Origin: Apoderus coryli
Lineage: Eukaryota; Arthropoda; Insecta; Coleoptera; Attelabidae
Reading direction: 5' to 3'
Assembly: GCA_911728435.2 (NCBI GenBank)
Contig: OU452204.1
Coordinates: 17,546,001-17,610,000 of the forward strand
Length of the DNA stretch: 64,000 nt
Shown here: positions 43,186 to 54,103 of the stretch, one piece after another
How the letters are laid out: every line of letters begins with the position of its first letter
Numbering within the stretch: the first letter of the stretch is position 1
The notes under the pieces: generated by a model
Database searches by the model: none
What the model was told of the DNA's origin: nothing
The model's input: the letters and a program-made list of their open reading frames with translations, nothing else
Position numbers and translations under genes: made by a program

Positions 43186-43712
43186 TCTTACATGAAGAAA
43201 AAAAATTATAATAAATAATATAGAAACGAAGAACAAAAGAAAAGAAAACATCAAATATTATAATTTGTAGTAATACTTCTGTCAAGACCTGTATTAAATA
43301 CACTATCTGTTTCTCTCTGATGTTTTCAGATAGCAATTTAATAAACACGATTTTTTTATCTCTAAATGGGTATGTAGGTTGCGTTAGATACATTATATAT
43401 GTATATACCTTGCCATACGTATATTTGAAGTTGTAGAAATACTGGTTTCGTTGAAATATAATAAAATAAAAAAAAATATATAAGAATGCGAAATAAAATC
43501 CAAGAATTTATTTACCTACATGTATAGAGTCGGTAAATTTCTACACCTTTATAAGGCACTGTTTAAACAAATGATTTCCAAACATTGGGACCATATGATA
43601 ATGTTGGAAGCTTGTATAAATATATTTTTCTACGACTGTCTTTAAATGCCTTTATTATATGTTCAATCATGATTTGAAAATGTAGGACATTGTAATGCTG
43701 TTTTTCATTTAC

Positions 43713-43737
43713 CCGTGCGTAATATTATTACGCACGG
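43713..43737. repeat. Perfect 25-base palindrome CCGTGCGTAAT...ATTACGCACGG
   Basis: Eleven-base arms around ATT. The sequence is far more G+C-rich in its arms than the flanks. With the palindromes at 26.9 and 44.1 kb it belongs to a set of short hairpins in otherwise featureless DNA. Confidence 0.75.
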
Positions 43738-44870
43738 ATAAAATTTCCTGGTAATGACATAAGTACATGAAAAATCACCATAGCAACGCCGAAAATACAA
43801 ACACCAAATTGACAGTTATTTATAATTAATAATAATTATAATTAAGTATTTCGCTAATTTCAAAACACATAAACAGTGATAGTGAATATAGTTTAACACC
43901 ACCTAGTCAATTAAATACTTCTAATTTATCGTATTTAGGCTTATACGTTAACAGGGGTAAGTTTCGCAAAACAAATATTTTCCTAAAAATTATGTTAAAT
44001 TTATTCAAAAGCATTAAAACAGTCGTAGAAAAAGTATAGTGTGAAACTCACATGAAATGACCATTTCCTACTCGTATGATTTGCAGCACTCGCCTGCGGC
44101 TCATGCTGCAAACGATCATACTCGTAGGAAATATATGTCATTTAATGTTCGTTGCACAATACACCTGCTAATGAAGCATTATCAACGTACGTTCATTTTT
44201 TATGCATCAAGAAGGGCAACGAAATTTTATATTGCTTTGAGTACCCGTATACAATTTTACCCAAAATGTTAAAATAACACTAAATCAATGATATTTCTAC
44301 ATAAAAAAATGTTTTTAATAATATTATCATACTATATTGATATTTCTAAGTTTCTTTAACACTCTCAGTAGTGATTTTTAAATAATGCAACTATGTTAGT
44401 AAAATAAGATGAATAAGTGACTTTTTACACGCCATTTTTTTCCGTGTAGCATAAAAAAATCAATGCCAACAAATAAACGGAAAAACAACACTTAATATCA
44501 TGCTAATCCATTCCAATACAATTCACTAACTCGTAATAGGAATGGTACTTAGTAATGGAAGTCGAAAATTATAGGGGTACAATAAAATAAATAGGTTTTT
44601 GGTAACGCCCCATGGAGTATCACTACATCTCTTTCCCATGAATATTATAACTTATAAATACATATTATACAATGTCCCAAAGTAAAATTTCTTTTTGGTC
44701 TGTAGCACACACATGCACAGTCAATTGTAGGCACGTAGAGATTATGTAGGGCTAGGGCGTTGACCTAATGCGCCAGAAAAATTCAATAACTACAGCTCGA
44801 CCTACAGTCTTTAGGTTATTGGTAATATTAAATTCGTTTCATTTCTGTTTTACCCGCGAATGCTATCAAC
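43738..44870. other. Non-coding with one large hairpin
   Basis: Apart from the hairpin at 44057-44141 nothing is recognised. The 71-codon frame at 44057-44272 runs through that hairpin and is not a real gene. Confidence 0.5.
44057..44141. repeat. Hairpin, about 32-bp arms with G+C-rich loop
   Basis: 44057-44088 (ATGACCATTTCCTACTCGTA, then TGATTTGCAGCA) pairs with 44104-44141 with two small bulges. The loop CTCGCCTGCGGCTCA is itself partly self-complementary. A similar CTCACCTTCGGCTCG-type loop occurs near 17350. Confidence 0.7.
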
Positions 44871-45885
44871 TTTTATTTTTTTAAATGGGACACCTGGTAC
44901 TTTTTATATTCAACCTAAATGGCTATGTTGAATAATATTTTAAAAATCTTTAAATTTAAATGAATCCTAGGCTATCATTTGTATTCGACTTAAAACTCGT
45001 AGTCAATATTATTTAAGATTTTTTTTAAATGGGACACCTGGTACTTTGTATATTCAACCTAAATGGCTATGTTGAATAATATTTTAAAAATCTTTAAATT
45101 TAAATGGATCCTAGGCTATCATTTGTATTCGACTTAAAACTCGTTGTCAATATTATTTAAGATTTTTTTAAATGGGACACCTGGTACTTTTTATATTCAA
45201 CCTAAATGGCTATGTTGAATAAAATTTTAAAAATCTTTAAATTTAAATGGATCCTAGGCTATCATTTGTATTCGACTTAAAACTCGTTGTCAATATTATT
45301 TAAGATATTTTTTAAATGGGACACCTGGTACTTTTTATATTCAACCTAAATGTCTATGCTGAATAATATTTTAAAAATCTTTAAATTTAAATGGATCCTA
45401 GGCTATCATTTGTATTCGACTTAAAACTCGTAGTCAATATTATTTAAGATTTTTTTTAAATGGGACACCTGGTACTTTTTATATTCAACCTAAATGGCTA
45501 TGTTGAATAATATTTTAAAAATCTTTAAATTTAAATGTATCCTAGGCTATCATTTGTATTCGACTTAAAACTCGTTGTCAATATTATTTAAGATATTTTT
45601 TAAATGGGTCACCTGGTACTTTTTATAATCAACCTAAATGGCTATGTTGAATAATATTTTAAAAATATTTAAATTTAAATGGATCCTAGGCTATCATTTG
45701 TATTCGACTTAAAATTCGTTGTCAATATTATTTAAGATTTTTTTAAATGGGTCACCTGGTACTTTTTATCTTCAACCTAAATGGCTATGTTGAATAATAT
45801 TTAATAATAATCTTCAAATTTAAATGGATCCTAGGCTAGCTATCATTTGTATTCGACTTAAAACTCGTTGTCAATATTATTTAAG
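44871..45885. repeat. Tandem array, seven copies of a 144-bp unit
   Basis: The word GGGACACCTGGTAC (or GGGTCACCTGG) starts at 44887, 45031, 45174, 45318, 45462, 45606 and 45749: steps of 144, 143, 144, 144, 144 and 143. Each unit carries TTCAACCTAAATGGCTATG, a run TTTAAATTTAAATGGATCC, CTAGGCTATCATTTGT and CGACTTAAAACTCG. Copies differ at only a few bases, so the array is young or is being homogenised. The last unit has a four-base GCTA duplication. The end of the unit also occurs once near 17.43 kb. There is no coding capacity. Confidence 0.9.
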
Positions 45886-46267
45886 AACCGATGCCCAGCC
45901 ATTTGAAACTGGAGTGAGTTTAGTAATGATTTTATGTTGTGGTTTGTATTCAGACAAACAAGTGTAATTTTTTTAGGGTTTGTCCTTGTCCTTGCAAATA
46001 ATTTCGAAATAATAAATATGCGGAAATAATGAGAATTTATTGGGGTCTAAATTATGCGCGTACGGCAGATGATGCAACAATTTTTGGTGCACAAAAACTC
46101 ATCTGTAGGTGTCCGTTTTAACGTGATTTTTATTCGGTTGGATTTGGCTACTACTTTTGAAGAATCGCCATTAAATTGTCCCAACATTCCTTGGACTGAT
46201 TGACAAAAGCGTAGGTGAGAAAATCTTTTTGTCGGCCAAATGTTGCCTACTGAAATCAGGGAATTCA
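45886..46267. other. No gene recognised
   Basis: The minus-strand frame at 46047-46268 (73 codons) has no motif I know. Some of this stretch may be decayed upstream sequence of the next element. Confidence 0.4.
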
Positions 46268-46680
46268 ATCTTTCCTAACATACGGGATTATAGGATGAAG
46301 AGGAGTTTATACCACAATACTTATGCAAAAAAGGATGTTAAAAATTGTGTATGGATTAGTTATGAGATTTCCCTCTGCTTCATTGTTCGATTTCTATAAA
46401 AAGCTAAATATTAGAGACTTATAAATTATCGCTTACGTTTGCACTTGTCTCGAGGCAAGATCTCTTCAAATTTTTCTGATCATGAATATAATACGAAGTC
46501 TAACCAAAATGCGATTGTGCAAAAAGCCAATAAATCCATTGGTCAAAGATCGTTGGCGTACGTTGTGCGTAAGTTATAGGTACATCAATTAGATAACAAA
46601 CTTAGAACTAAACTCACTAGACAAAATTTTAAAAAATCTCTCACAAACTGGTTAATGCAGCAGAATTTCAACTTTCTTTA
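46268..46680 (+). pseudogene. Non-LTR retrotransposon C-terminal relic
   Basis: Reading across frames: SFLTYGIIG, MRFPSASLFDFYKKLNIRDL, a frame change, DHEYNTKSNQNAIVQKANKS, IGQRSLAYVVRKL, and finally QNFKKSLTNWLMQQNFNFL before a stop at about 46680. This is the conserved end of a Jockey/CR1-like reverse transcriptase protein. No polymerase motifs remain. The 3' untranslated region seems to run to about 46955, with AATAAAG near the end. Confidence 0.65.
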
Positions 46681-48307
46681 ATTTGAAAACATTTATAAAT
46701 AATATATATGCAAACGTTTAGTACGAGGTTAATTAGTAATGTTAGGTTAGTTTAGATTAGGTTAAGTTTTCAATATCAATCTTAGTAATTAGGCTGAAAG
46801 GACTGTTTATTTTCTTAGAAACGTGGAGCAATATTCACGAACTTACAGACAAGGTATCCTTAAGTATAATTCGTTGATATAACCAACCACACGTCTTTAA
46901 AAGTTACAAGAGTGCTACAACTACTGTATTATTATCTATGTACACAAATAAAGATTATTAGGTATTATTACTTTGTACGGGGACGGTGATAGGAACTGCC
47001 AACTCGAAAGTGATTACAAATGGTTTGAAACTTAATAACGAAGTTTTACAGAAATGACTGCTACAAAATAAAAGAGATCTGTCATTGTTGTGGTTAATTT
47101 TTGTTACTCTACTATTGGCATAACAGAAATGAGACTCGCGCGTAAATAAAAGCCTTAAAATGTAACAAATGTACGATGAAAATGGATGTAAACACACCAC
47201 CTATAAGTTTCAGTATTTCTTGTTTTGGTGCAATAGGCCAACGCCCGTCTTACCCCCTTCATTTCGCGTTATAGGTATAGTAGTTCCTTTTTTTTATATT
47301 TCTATGCACAATAGCACCTGTTCTCCCAGGAAGTCGCATAAACAACAAACCCTATACGCATATATACATACACACACACTTCACTGACTTTCAGGCTTGA
47401 CAGCATGTGGCTTTTGCCTTTTTTTTGCTGCTTTTTCAATCGTGAAACAAAAGATGCCAAAAAGTTTTTAAATTTCATATCCATGCAAAAGAAATCAATT
47501 TGTTGAAAAAATAGTCAAACATTTCAGTATTTTGTTAGATTAAGTTTTAGAATTTATAGTAAATTAACATCCCTACTTAAGAGTATATTTACCCTACACT
47601 GCTCAGGCTCAGGCTCGATTCTCTTGCTTGTTTACCCTTTCCGTACCTTTTTTATCAGGACCGAACTTATTATAGTTTGTCATGCACGAATGCCACGCGA
47701 ATTTAAATAAAATTATGGCATAGATAGGTAATACCTACATAATAATGAAATAAAAAGTTCAACGTGTCAGAGCGAGCACAACTATTTACTAAAAATAATA
47801 AGTAAATAATTTTCGGCGACAAATAAAAATCCCTTCATCTAGCAATGCAGGAAGGCGGCTCAATGCATATAATACTGAATTATGCTTAGTTACTAACAAC
47901 AACAATCTGCCATTTTACCCATATTTTCTATTAGCTATCACGCGTACAGAGTTATCTTACTTACTTTCACCCTCTGATGCTTCCCCTATATCGGCAATAT
48001 AAGAATTAAAATATCCACCCCGCGACTAACCAAATTATTACTTTATTCAACATAAAAGCGATTTTTTAATTGGGAATTTGAGGAGAGAGAATTTTTTTCT
48101 GTATGATGCTTGAGCCAGTCCTGAATTGTTGCGACAAGTTTAGCGACCTTTCCATTATTAAATAATAAAAACAGACAGCACTGCAGGCAGCCAGGCATAC
48201 ACCATATACAAAATGATTTTTTTTTTTTTAATCTGGCACCAATGTCGGAAAACTGGCAATATTGGAACGTTGACAAATGCACACTCAAAAAATCTCTAGG
48301 AACAACA
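46681..48307. other. No gene recognised
   Basis: AT-rich. The frames 46958-47200 (minus), 47169-47387 (plus) and 48043-48450 (minus, overlapping the LTR fragment) have no domain I know and look like chance frames. Confidence 0.5.
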
Positions 48308-48598
48308 CTGACCTCGCTTACAGTATAGATCTGGAATGGATGTACGCGAGCCACAATCTTGTAGAACAAACGACTATTTACTGGAAGCGTTCGAGAAAGG
48401 AGGAAAACATATAAATAGCCAACGTATAACAGGGACAGACAATCAGTCATGAAGTGTCAGTCAATAGATAGCGAACAGTGTTGTGAGAAAAATAAATAGT
48501 GAAAATGTTAGTTCGTTTAAGTGTAAATAAATTATTAATTAATTTAAATAAATAAAGTACATTATTATTTCACACAACGAACTCAGAAAAACGTTAAA
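48308..48598 (+). repeat. Partial LTR, fragment C (3' part)
   Basis: Aligned with fragment B at 29.6 kb from CTCGCTTACAG onward, with CTATTTACTGGAAGCGTTCG, ATAAATAGCCAACGTATAAC, GGGACAGACAATCAGTCATG and ATTATTTCACACAACGAACT in order, then AACGTTAAA where B has AACGTTACA. It lacks the 100-bp segment that B has in the middle, so either B has an insertion or C a deletion. There is no internal region. Confidence 0.75.
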
Positions 48599-49791
48599 AT
48601 GCATATTTTTGATTTTTGGTATAGAATTTAAAGTAAATGACTCGTATATAAAGCATATTTAGACCTATTTGAGCCACTCCCGAACGTGTAAAACAAACTG
48701 ATTTCCATATGTAGACACATTCTTAAAAATAGAAGCTATTCTAAATAGCCTAAATTAAAGTGTGATACGAGTATTATTATTCTCATTACAAGGTCACATT
48801 CTCATAATAAAATATCGTCTACCTACTATAAAACACACACATACGATAGTTGCAGTTCCACACAAACAGATGGGTCTTTTTATGAATTTTAATCCCTTAT
48901 AAGTATGTAACTACCCTTTAAAAATTGAAACATTTTTTATTTATTTATTTTTTATATTTTATGTATGATTATGGACTATTATTAAGTATATCTTTCTAAT
49001 TTGTGCTTTTTTCAATACTTGTCACATTTCGCCAATCATGTTTCGGAATAACATTCCATCTTCAGTGGCTTATAAAATATTTCTTTCTTCGAAACTATAT
49101 TATTACGAATTTGTAGAGAAAAATTGACATAAAATTCAATTAATAAACGAGAGAATAACCACAAGACTTCTATATTAATAGATAACAATACACGGAATTG
49201 TTAATTTATTAATAATTAAAGTTAAAAATGTAACAATTAATTAACGAAATTTAATTATTACGTATTTAGACTCTGATGCAACTAGTGCGGAAAAACTGTT
49301 TATTAACGAAGATCGACACACCACATTGAGTGGAGTAAGCATTTTATTATTGTTTGTTGATGTAAAAATATACAATATGGATACCTACCTATAAATTGGT
49401 AGGTAGGTATTGAAAAATATATGCTGTGTGTATTTTTAATCTAAATATGCAAATTTTGGTTTCATTAACAAGTTATTATATAGGTAGTATTGTATTTTAT
49501 GGAGATATTATAACAACGTATATTTATATGGATAGTTAGATGAAATCGAGGATGAAATTAGTAAGAAACTTTTCCCATTTAATTTTTTTATGAGTTTTAT
49601 GTAAAGGTAAAAATACACTCTGTAATCTTACTTTTATAAGTACTTAGTAGGTATTTAATTATTCTCAGTACATACTTCTATTTTTTTATGTATATTATCA
49701 TTAGATAATTATTTGTTAATGTATTTATTAAACATTTTAATGAATTGAAGCAGCTAAACATTGTTTAGTTTTTATTATTTCCGACATTATT
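48599..49791. other. No gene seen; one hammerhead-like motif
   Basis: AT-rich filler, including TAGGTAGGTA-type words at 49385-49412 that form a small inverted repeat (ACCTACCTATAAATTGGTAG). Confidence 0.5.
49040..49065 (-). other. Hammerhead-like motif
   Basis: The minus strand reads CTGAAGA, T, GGAAT-GTT-ATTCC (a perfect five-pair stem), GAAAC, then ATGATTGGCGAAATGT which could close an ACAT/ATGT stem III. The base after that stem is G, which would not allow cleavage in a standard hammerhead. It shares with its relatives one extra base before stem II. Confidence 0.5.
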
Positions 49792-50681
49792 TTTACCGAT
49801 ATAAAAAAATTAAAAGCACTTTCTCATTGTTACTTTTTGAGGTTCGTTTTTAAAAAATCATCATTAACTTTTTTTTAAAATACGACCTTGGATTTTTTTT
49901 TGTTGAGTTTAAAGCCGTTTTCAATTCGAAAATAGGTGGTATATCACATGTAATGGTTTAAACAGGTGTTGAGTGTTTTTCGCTGATATTTAAAGTTATT
50001 CAAGAAAAATCGCCATAGTTTGGCACTTAACTTAATGCAGAGTAGTAGGTTTTGCAAAAACATTCTTTCGTCGTTAGTCACAATTATTTATTATTATTTG
50101 ACAATTTATTTCTCTCTCAGTACAACATTTTATTCTGTACAGGGTTTTTTAAAATTAGTACTTAGAAATCGGTAGAAATTAAAAAAACGCCATTCTCAGA
50201 TGAATGTTTTACGCAAAATAAGCGCCAAACTATGGCAATTTTTCCTGAATAATTTTAATTTCAAATAACATCTAAAAACACTGAAAACTTGATTAAACCA
50301 GTACATGTGATATACCAACTATGTTCGAATTGAAAATGGCTCTAAATTTAGCAAGGGCCGTATTAAAAAACAAAAGTTGATAATGGTTTTTAAAAAACGA
50401 AACGTCGCACACTGGGGCCACAAAGCCAAAAAGTTGGCAATAAATCAAAAAACTAAATATCAAATACACATAATCCAATATTATTATTTATCAATGCACG
50501 CTACCTTCTGACATAATAAACACAATGAGTGAGGTCACTAACCTCATTCAGTTCATCGTCACACGTCTCAGTCGATGTTCATTGGTTGCAAAGGCTATAC
50601 GTAATTTGGTACTGTGTAAATTTAAACCTATTTTTGTGTCGTGCTTAATTTAGATTATCTCAATTTTGTTAAACTTAGGAA

Positions 50682-51578
50682 ATGGAACCTTCAAGTTCAG
50701 GTATGTGTTGTTATATAAATTAGTATAAAAGTATATATTAGTTAATATAAGTTTATAAATATGGGTTCAAGCCAATGTAAGGTAATATTTTAAAATTTTT
50801 AAAAATTGAGAAATATAAAGGCTATTAGTTATGTTCCAAGACAGTCCAAGGTTTAATTTTATTATTTTTGTAATCAATATTGTTGGCACTTTTCAACGCC
50901 ACTTGATTTTGGTGCACTTATTTGCACTCTCGTCTCTATTTGATTTTTTAAAAGTAAACGTAAACGTAAATAATAATTTATTACAGTATACCTATATTAC
51001 GCATTAAATTAGATATTTTTGTTTTATTTCAGGAACCCGTTCCATTACTATGTTTATAACAAAAAGAGGACTTCTTAATATATATTTTGAGAAGTTCTCA
51101 AAAGAGTGAAATTGATGACCAATTTAGTTTTTTAGAAGAAGAGCTTAAGAAACGATTAAATGTGATAAAACTTTACTGAAGGCCTTAGATAAAAATTATT
51201 CTCATTTTAAATCTCAATCTAAAGCGCGTTGGATAAAAGCATTTAAAATGAAAGAAAAATTCCTTAAAAATATTGGTGAATGACTAGATGCCTCTATTTC
51301 CTTTAAAAAGATGGAGGAATTTAAGACACCAGAGAAGAAACGTGGCCGGCCAACAATTTCTTTTGAATCCAGTTCCGAGCGGACAAAGCGATTAAAAACA
51401 AAAAAGTTAAGAGATTCAACTCCTGTGACAATCCTAAGTTATGCTATCTAAATGGGATTAAGAGCAACAGGACAAGCACAGGACTCAAAAGTATTACAGG
51501 AAATAACAATTGGGCCCGAGTGATTTTGAGGACAGTGATAATAGTGAAGACGAGGGCGAAAATATCTCATCAATCTGA
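50682..51578 (+). pseudogene. Intron-containing transposon gene with AT-hook, decayed, function unknown
   Basis: Exon 1 (ATG at 50682) reads MEPSSS and ends at G/GTATGT (donor 50701). The intron to TTTCAG (acceptor AG 51031-51032) is 332 bp. Exon 2, after frameshifts, reads SEIDDQFSFLEEELKKRLNV, then LDKNYSHFKSQSKARWIKAF, KMEEFKTPEKKRGRPTISF, SSSERTKRLKTKKLRDSTP, ILSYAI, MGLRATGQAQDSKVLQEITI and an acidic end DFEDSDNSEDEGENISSI. KKRGRP is an AT-hook core, suggesting DNA binding in the nucleus. A GRP-x-SFxxSSERTKR pattern occurs, as I remember, in uncharacterised proteins of insects and cnidarians. No DDE triad or recombinase box is visible. In-frame stops and at least two frameshifts make it a pseudogene. 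Confidence 0.6.
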
Positions 51579-51834
51579 AAATGATGAGTTTTGTTAAAAA
51601 AAATTATTTAGTTTTCTTGTAGCTTGATATGTATTTATTTATTTATTTTTTTGTATATATAATATGTATACGTGGTGCACAATCATACGACAAAGTTTTA
51701 CCAACCTTAATTAATTATTAAACTAATCACTTAATTTTTTAATTTATTATATTTTATTTATTTATTACGATATAACAATTACGTTTTGATGCCAAATAAC
51801 GTTAGCGTATTCTATGGATTATGTAAGTTATCAC

Positions 51835-51865
51835 CTGAAGAAGTTGCAAACTTTGGCATCGAAAC
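51835..51865 (+). other. Hammerhead-like motif inside the DNA transposon
   Basis: Plus strand: CTGAAGA, a weak hairpin TGC-AAACTTTG-GCA, then GAAACG. It lies in the 3' non-coding part of the transposon, 250 bp after the gene remnant. It may be a separate nested insertion. Confidence 0.4.
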
Positions 51866-52274
51866 GTTGCAATTTATATATGGTATTCACATATTTCAAC
51901 GATAATAAACACGATTTATTTATTAGTTTTCAAATTTGGTCGTGTGATTAAAAATTATTATAATTATAAGTATTTTCTGCAGAGTTATTATATAATATTT
52001 TGTACATATCTATCTACCTATCTTTTATTTATTTATTTTTTAATTATTTTATTAGTTAAGAAGCCAGTTATGACATTTTTTTATGAACTAATAATATTTT
52101 ACTAACTAATTAGTCATAAGACCAATACAATACATTTGTGAAGGGTCTGATTTATTGCCAACTTTAAGGCCCTGTTGCCCCAGTGTGCGTCGTATTGAAA
52201 ATTTGTAAACGCTATCTTATTCTCCTCAAAAAGTAACAATGAGCAAGTGCTTTTCATTTTTTTATATCTGTAAA

Positions 52275-53034
52275 TATAATTTCAGAAATAAATAAAAATT
52301 AAAATCACAAAAAATCGATTTTTCAAACATTAGCGGTAACTGCTAAAGTCAGTTTACTTTTGGAAACACCATTTAAAAGGTGTTTAAATTGTACAACCTT
52401 ATATATGTAAGTTTTACTACCTTGGTAGAGATATTAGCACCCAAAATCAACCTCAACAAATCATTCCATCTAGGTGTGTAACACTTCTTCATGCCACTCA
52501 GTATATTTGGCGGGAAGCTTTTGACCATACCCTCGTACATTTTCTACTTTTTACGGATACAAATAACATTCGTTTCTATTCAAAATTCCAGCCAAAATCA
52601 CAGAATGGTTCAGTTTGATATTACACTATATTTAATTTAAATAAATTCCACTATTATTTTATATTGTTTGTTCAGGTTATTTTAGGAGGTTAAGTCAAGC
52701 CATACAAATTGCATCATGCATCCTAAAAGGAAATTACAAAATGTACTTTAATGTGGTCGCATTATAGCGTTGGCAATTGTTATTTCTATTTTCAATGGCG
52801 GCATGAATAATAATATACGCTTGTATGAGTTTTTGTTGCTTGGCGAGTTAAATGCCTTGTTTTTTTTTATTATTAGAAAATAAGCAGTGGTTAAATAACA
52901 AATTTCTTAGGGATAAATTTCATGCGATGTGTCAATAAGGTGGAGCTCAGCAAAAACATGCCACCGTTTTATTTTGCTTCATCATCCAACAAATTCATGA
53001 CTAGATGACTGACAAATGAAACTACCTAGTCATC
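52275..53034. other. No gene seen
   Basis: AT-rich non-coding sequence with no recognised motif. Confidence 0.5.
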
Positions 53035-53213
53035 GAATATTAACTATAGATAAGAAGGCTGAAAACGGCATCGACACGTCGCATTCCCAGCCACATTTCT
53101 GGCCCGCTACTATGTATACTGTAAGATACGCGGCGAATTGCTTTGTAAACATGAACATCAAACGTGCCGACACGAGGTGAAGTAACTGTATATTATTTTA
53201 AACTGTGACCTAG
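53035..53213 (-). repeat. Dispersed repeat, copy 2
   Basis: Reverse-complement partner of 39368-39583. It lacks the TATAG-rich insertion of copy 1 and is the cleaner copy. The ends of similarity are GTCACAGTTT at 53213 and a TATAGTTAATATTCGA word at about 53035. There is no coding capacity. Confidence 0.75.
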
Positions 53214-53846
53214 TAGCGCTGGCGTTGCGAAACCACACATATTGGGGGAAGGGGGTTGAAGTAATAACATTTTCTCAAGTGGACACCCACACATTCTTTA
53301 ATTAAGAAAAACCTTCGGAAACCCAAAACGGTGCATTTTTAATCTTTGCCTGTAGCTCGTGGAACGGATAAACACGACAGAAATGCTAGGGTAAGAAGAA
53401 TGTGTACAGTACTGCTTTTATACCAGAGATCTATTCATTATAATGTAATTTATTTTTATTAATAGTTTTGCGGTCACCTCAACTGTCGTTTGTGCCTAGA
53501 GGTGTAGCGGGGGCAAATTTATACTCACTTTATTATTTAGTTATTGTTTCTTTTTTATATTTTGTTCTTATATATATTTTAATACTATTTTTATTATGTT
53601 GCACGGAAAAACTCTATTTATTATTATTTTTTATATCTAAGTTTTCTTTTGTGATGTTTTATTTTTTTGTTTCTGTATTTATTTTGATATTCTGTCGTGC
53701 AAAATAAGTTTATTTAATGATTTTATATTTTAATATTGATTGTCAAATTGATTTTCTATATGTATATGTTACCGGCAATGTGTGAAAACAAGGTATTGTA
53801 TAGAATTCCTAGGAAATGTGTTAAATAAATTGTTAAAACTTATATA
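53214..53846. other. No gene recognised
   Basis: The 79-codon frame at 53468-53707 is dominated by Leu/Ile/Phe/Tyr from T-rich DNA and is not convincing. Confidence 0.5.
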
Positions 53847-53911
53847 CAGTGAAGTCTCGCTTCACGGACACCTCCCTTGTACGGACACTTTAATGTAGTC
53901 CCGGCGGCTAT

Positions 53912-53944
53912 CCATAAGAAAACCCATAATGGGTTTTCTTATGG
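53912..53944. repeat. Perfect 33-base palindrome inside the Tigger-like element
   Basis: CCATAAGAAAACCCAT and its complement ATGGGTTTTCTTATGG flank one A. It may be a hairpin from aberrant repair at an internal deletion junction. Confidence 0.75.
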
Positions 53945-54103
53945 TGAGCGAACACGGACAATGCTATCCACATATTGTATGACAAAAATCTCTCTTGAAC
54001 GGACACAAAATACCGCCCAATCGTTGCTAGGCGCGAACATACTAGTCCGAGATAATTAACGTGGCCTGCGAAATCACGGGCCGTGGGAATCCACCTTTAA
54101 TAG

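Larger units (their letters stand above)
50408..52187 (+). mobile_element. DNA transposon of unassigned superfamily, 40-bp TIRs, 5-bp target duplication
   Basis: The left end CACACTGGGGCCACAAAGCC and the right end read inward CACACTGGGGCAACAGGGCC match at 35 of 40 positions, up to a shared AAGTTGGCAATAAATCA. Both ends are flanked by CGTCG (50403-50407 and 52188-52192), a probable 5-bp duplication. It sits inside the right arm of the foldback element. Five-base duplications with G+C-rich sequence are known for Transib, whose ends also begin CAC, but the gene inside shows no Transib transposase. It may be non-autonomous or belong to an undescribed group. Confidence 0.75.
49792..52274. mobile_element. 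Foldback element with long inverted arms, interrupted by a DNA transposon
   Basis: The left arm starts at about 49792 (GATATAAAAAAATTAAAAGC, then CATTGTTACTTTTTGAGG) and runs to about 50040. The right arm is split. Its inner part is 50215-50402, complementary to 49845-50040 (shared words TTTTCAATTCGAA, GGTATATCACATGTA, GCCATAGTTTGGC). Its outer part is 52193-52274, complementary to 49792-49845 (shared TCATTGTTACTTTTTGAGG). Removing 50408-52187 and one CGTCG restores a single right arm. The restored foldback would be about 0.7 kb with arms near 250 bp. No coding capacity of its own was seen. Confidence 0.75.

Noticed and set aside
44871..45885. CRISPR-like array because of regular spacing
   Set aside because: The whole 144-bp unit repeats, with no unique spacers. 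It is a tandem satellite in a eukaryotic genome.
48043..48450. 135-codon minus-strand frame as a gene
   Set aside because: Its N-terminal third is antisense to LTR fragment C and the rest has no recognisable motif.
50408..52187. Calling the nested DNA transposon Transib
   Set aside because: The CAC start and 5-bp duplication are suggestive, but no Transib or RAG1-like catalytic region is present, so the superfamily is left open.
53468..53707. 79-codon hydrophobic frame as a small membrane protein
   Set aside because: It is Leu/Ile/Phe/Tyr-rich from T-rich sequence with no conserved motif, and there is no nearby gene context.
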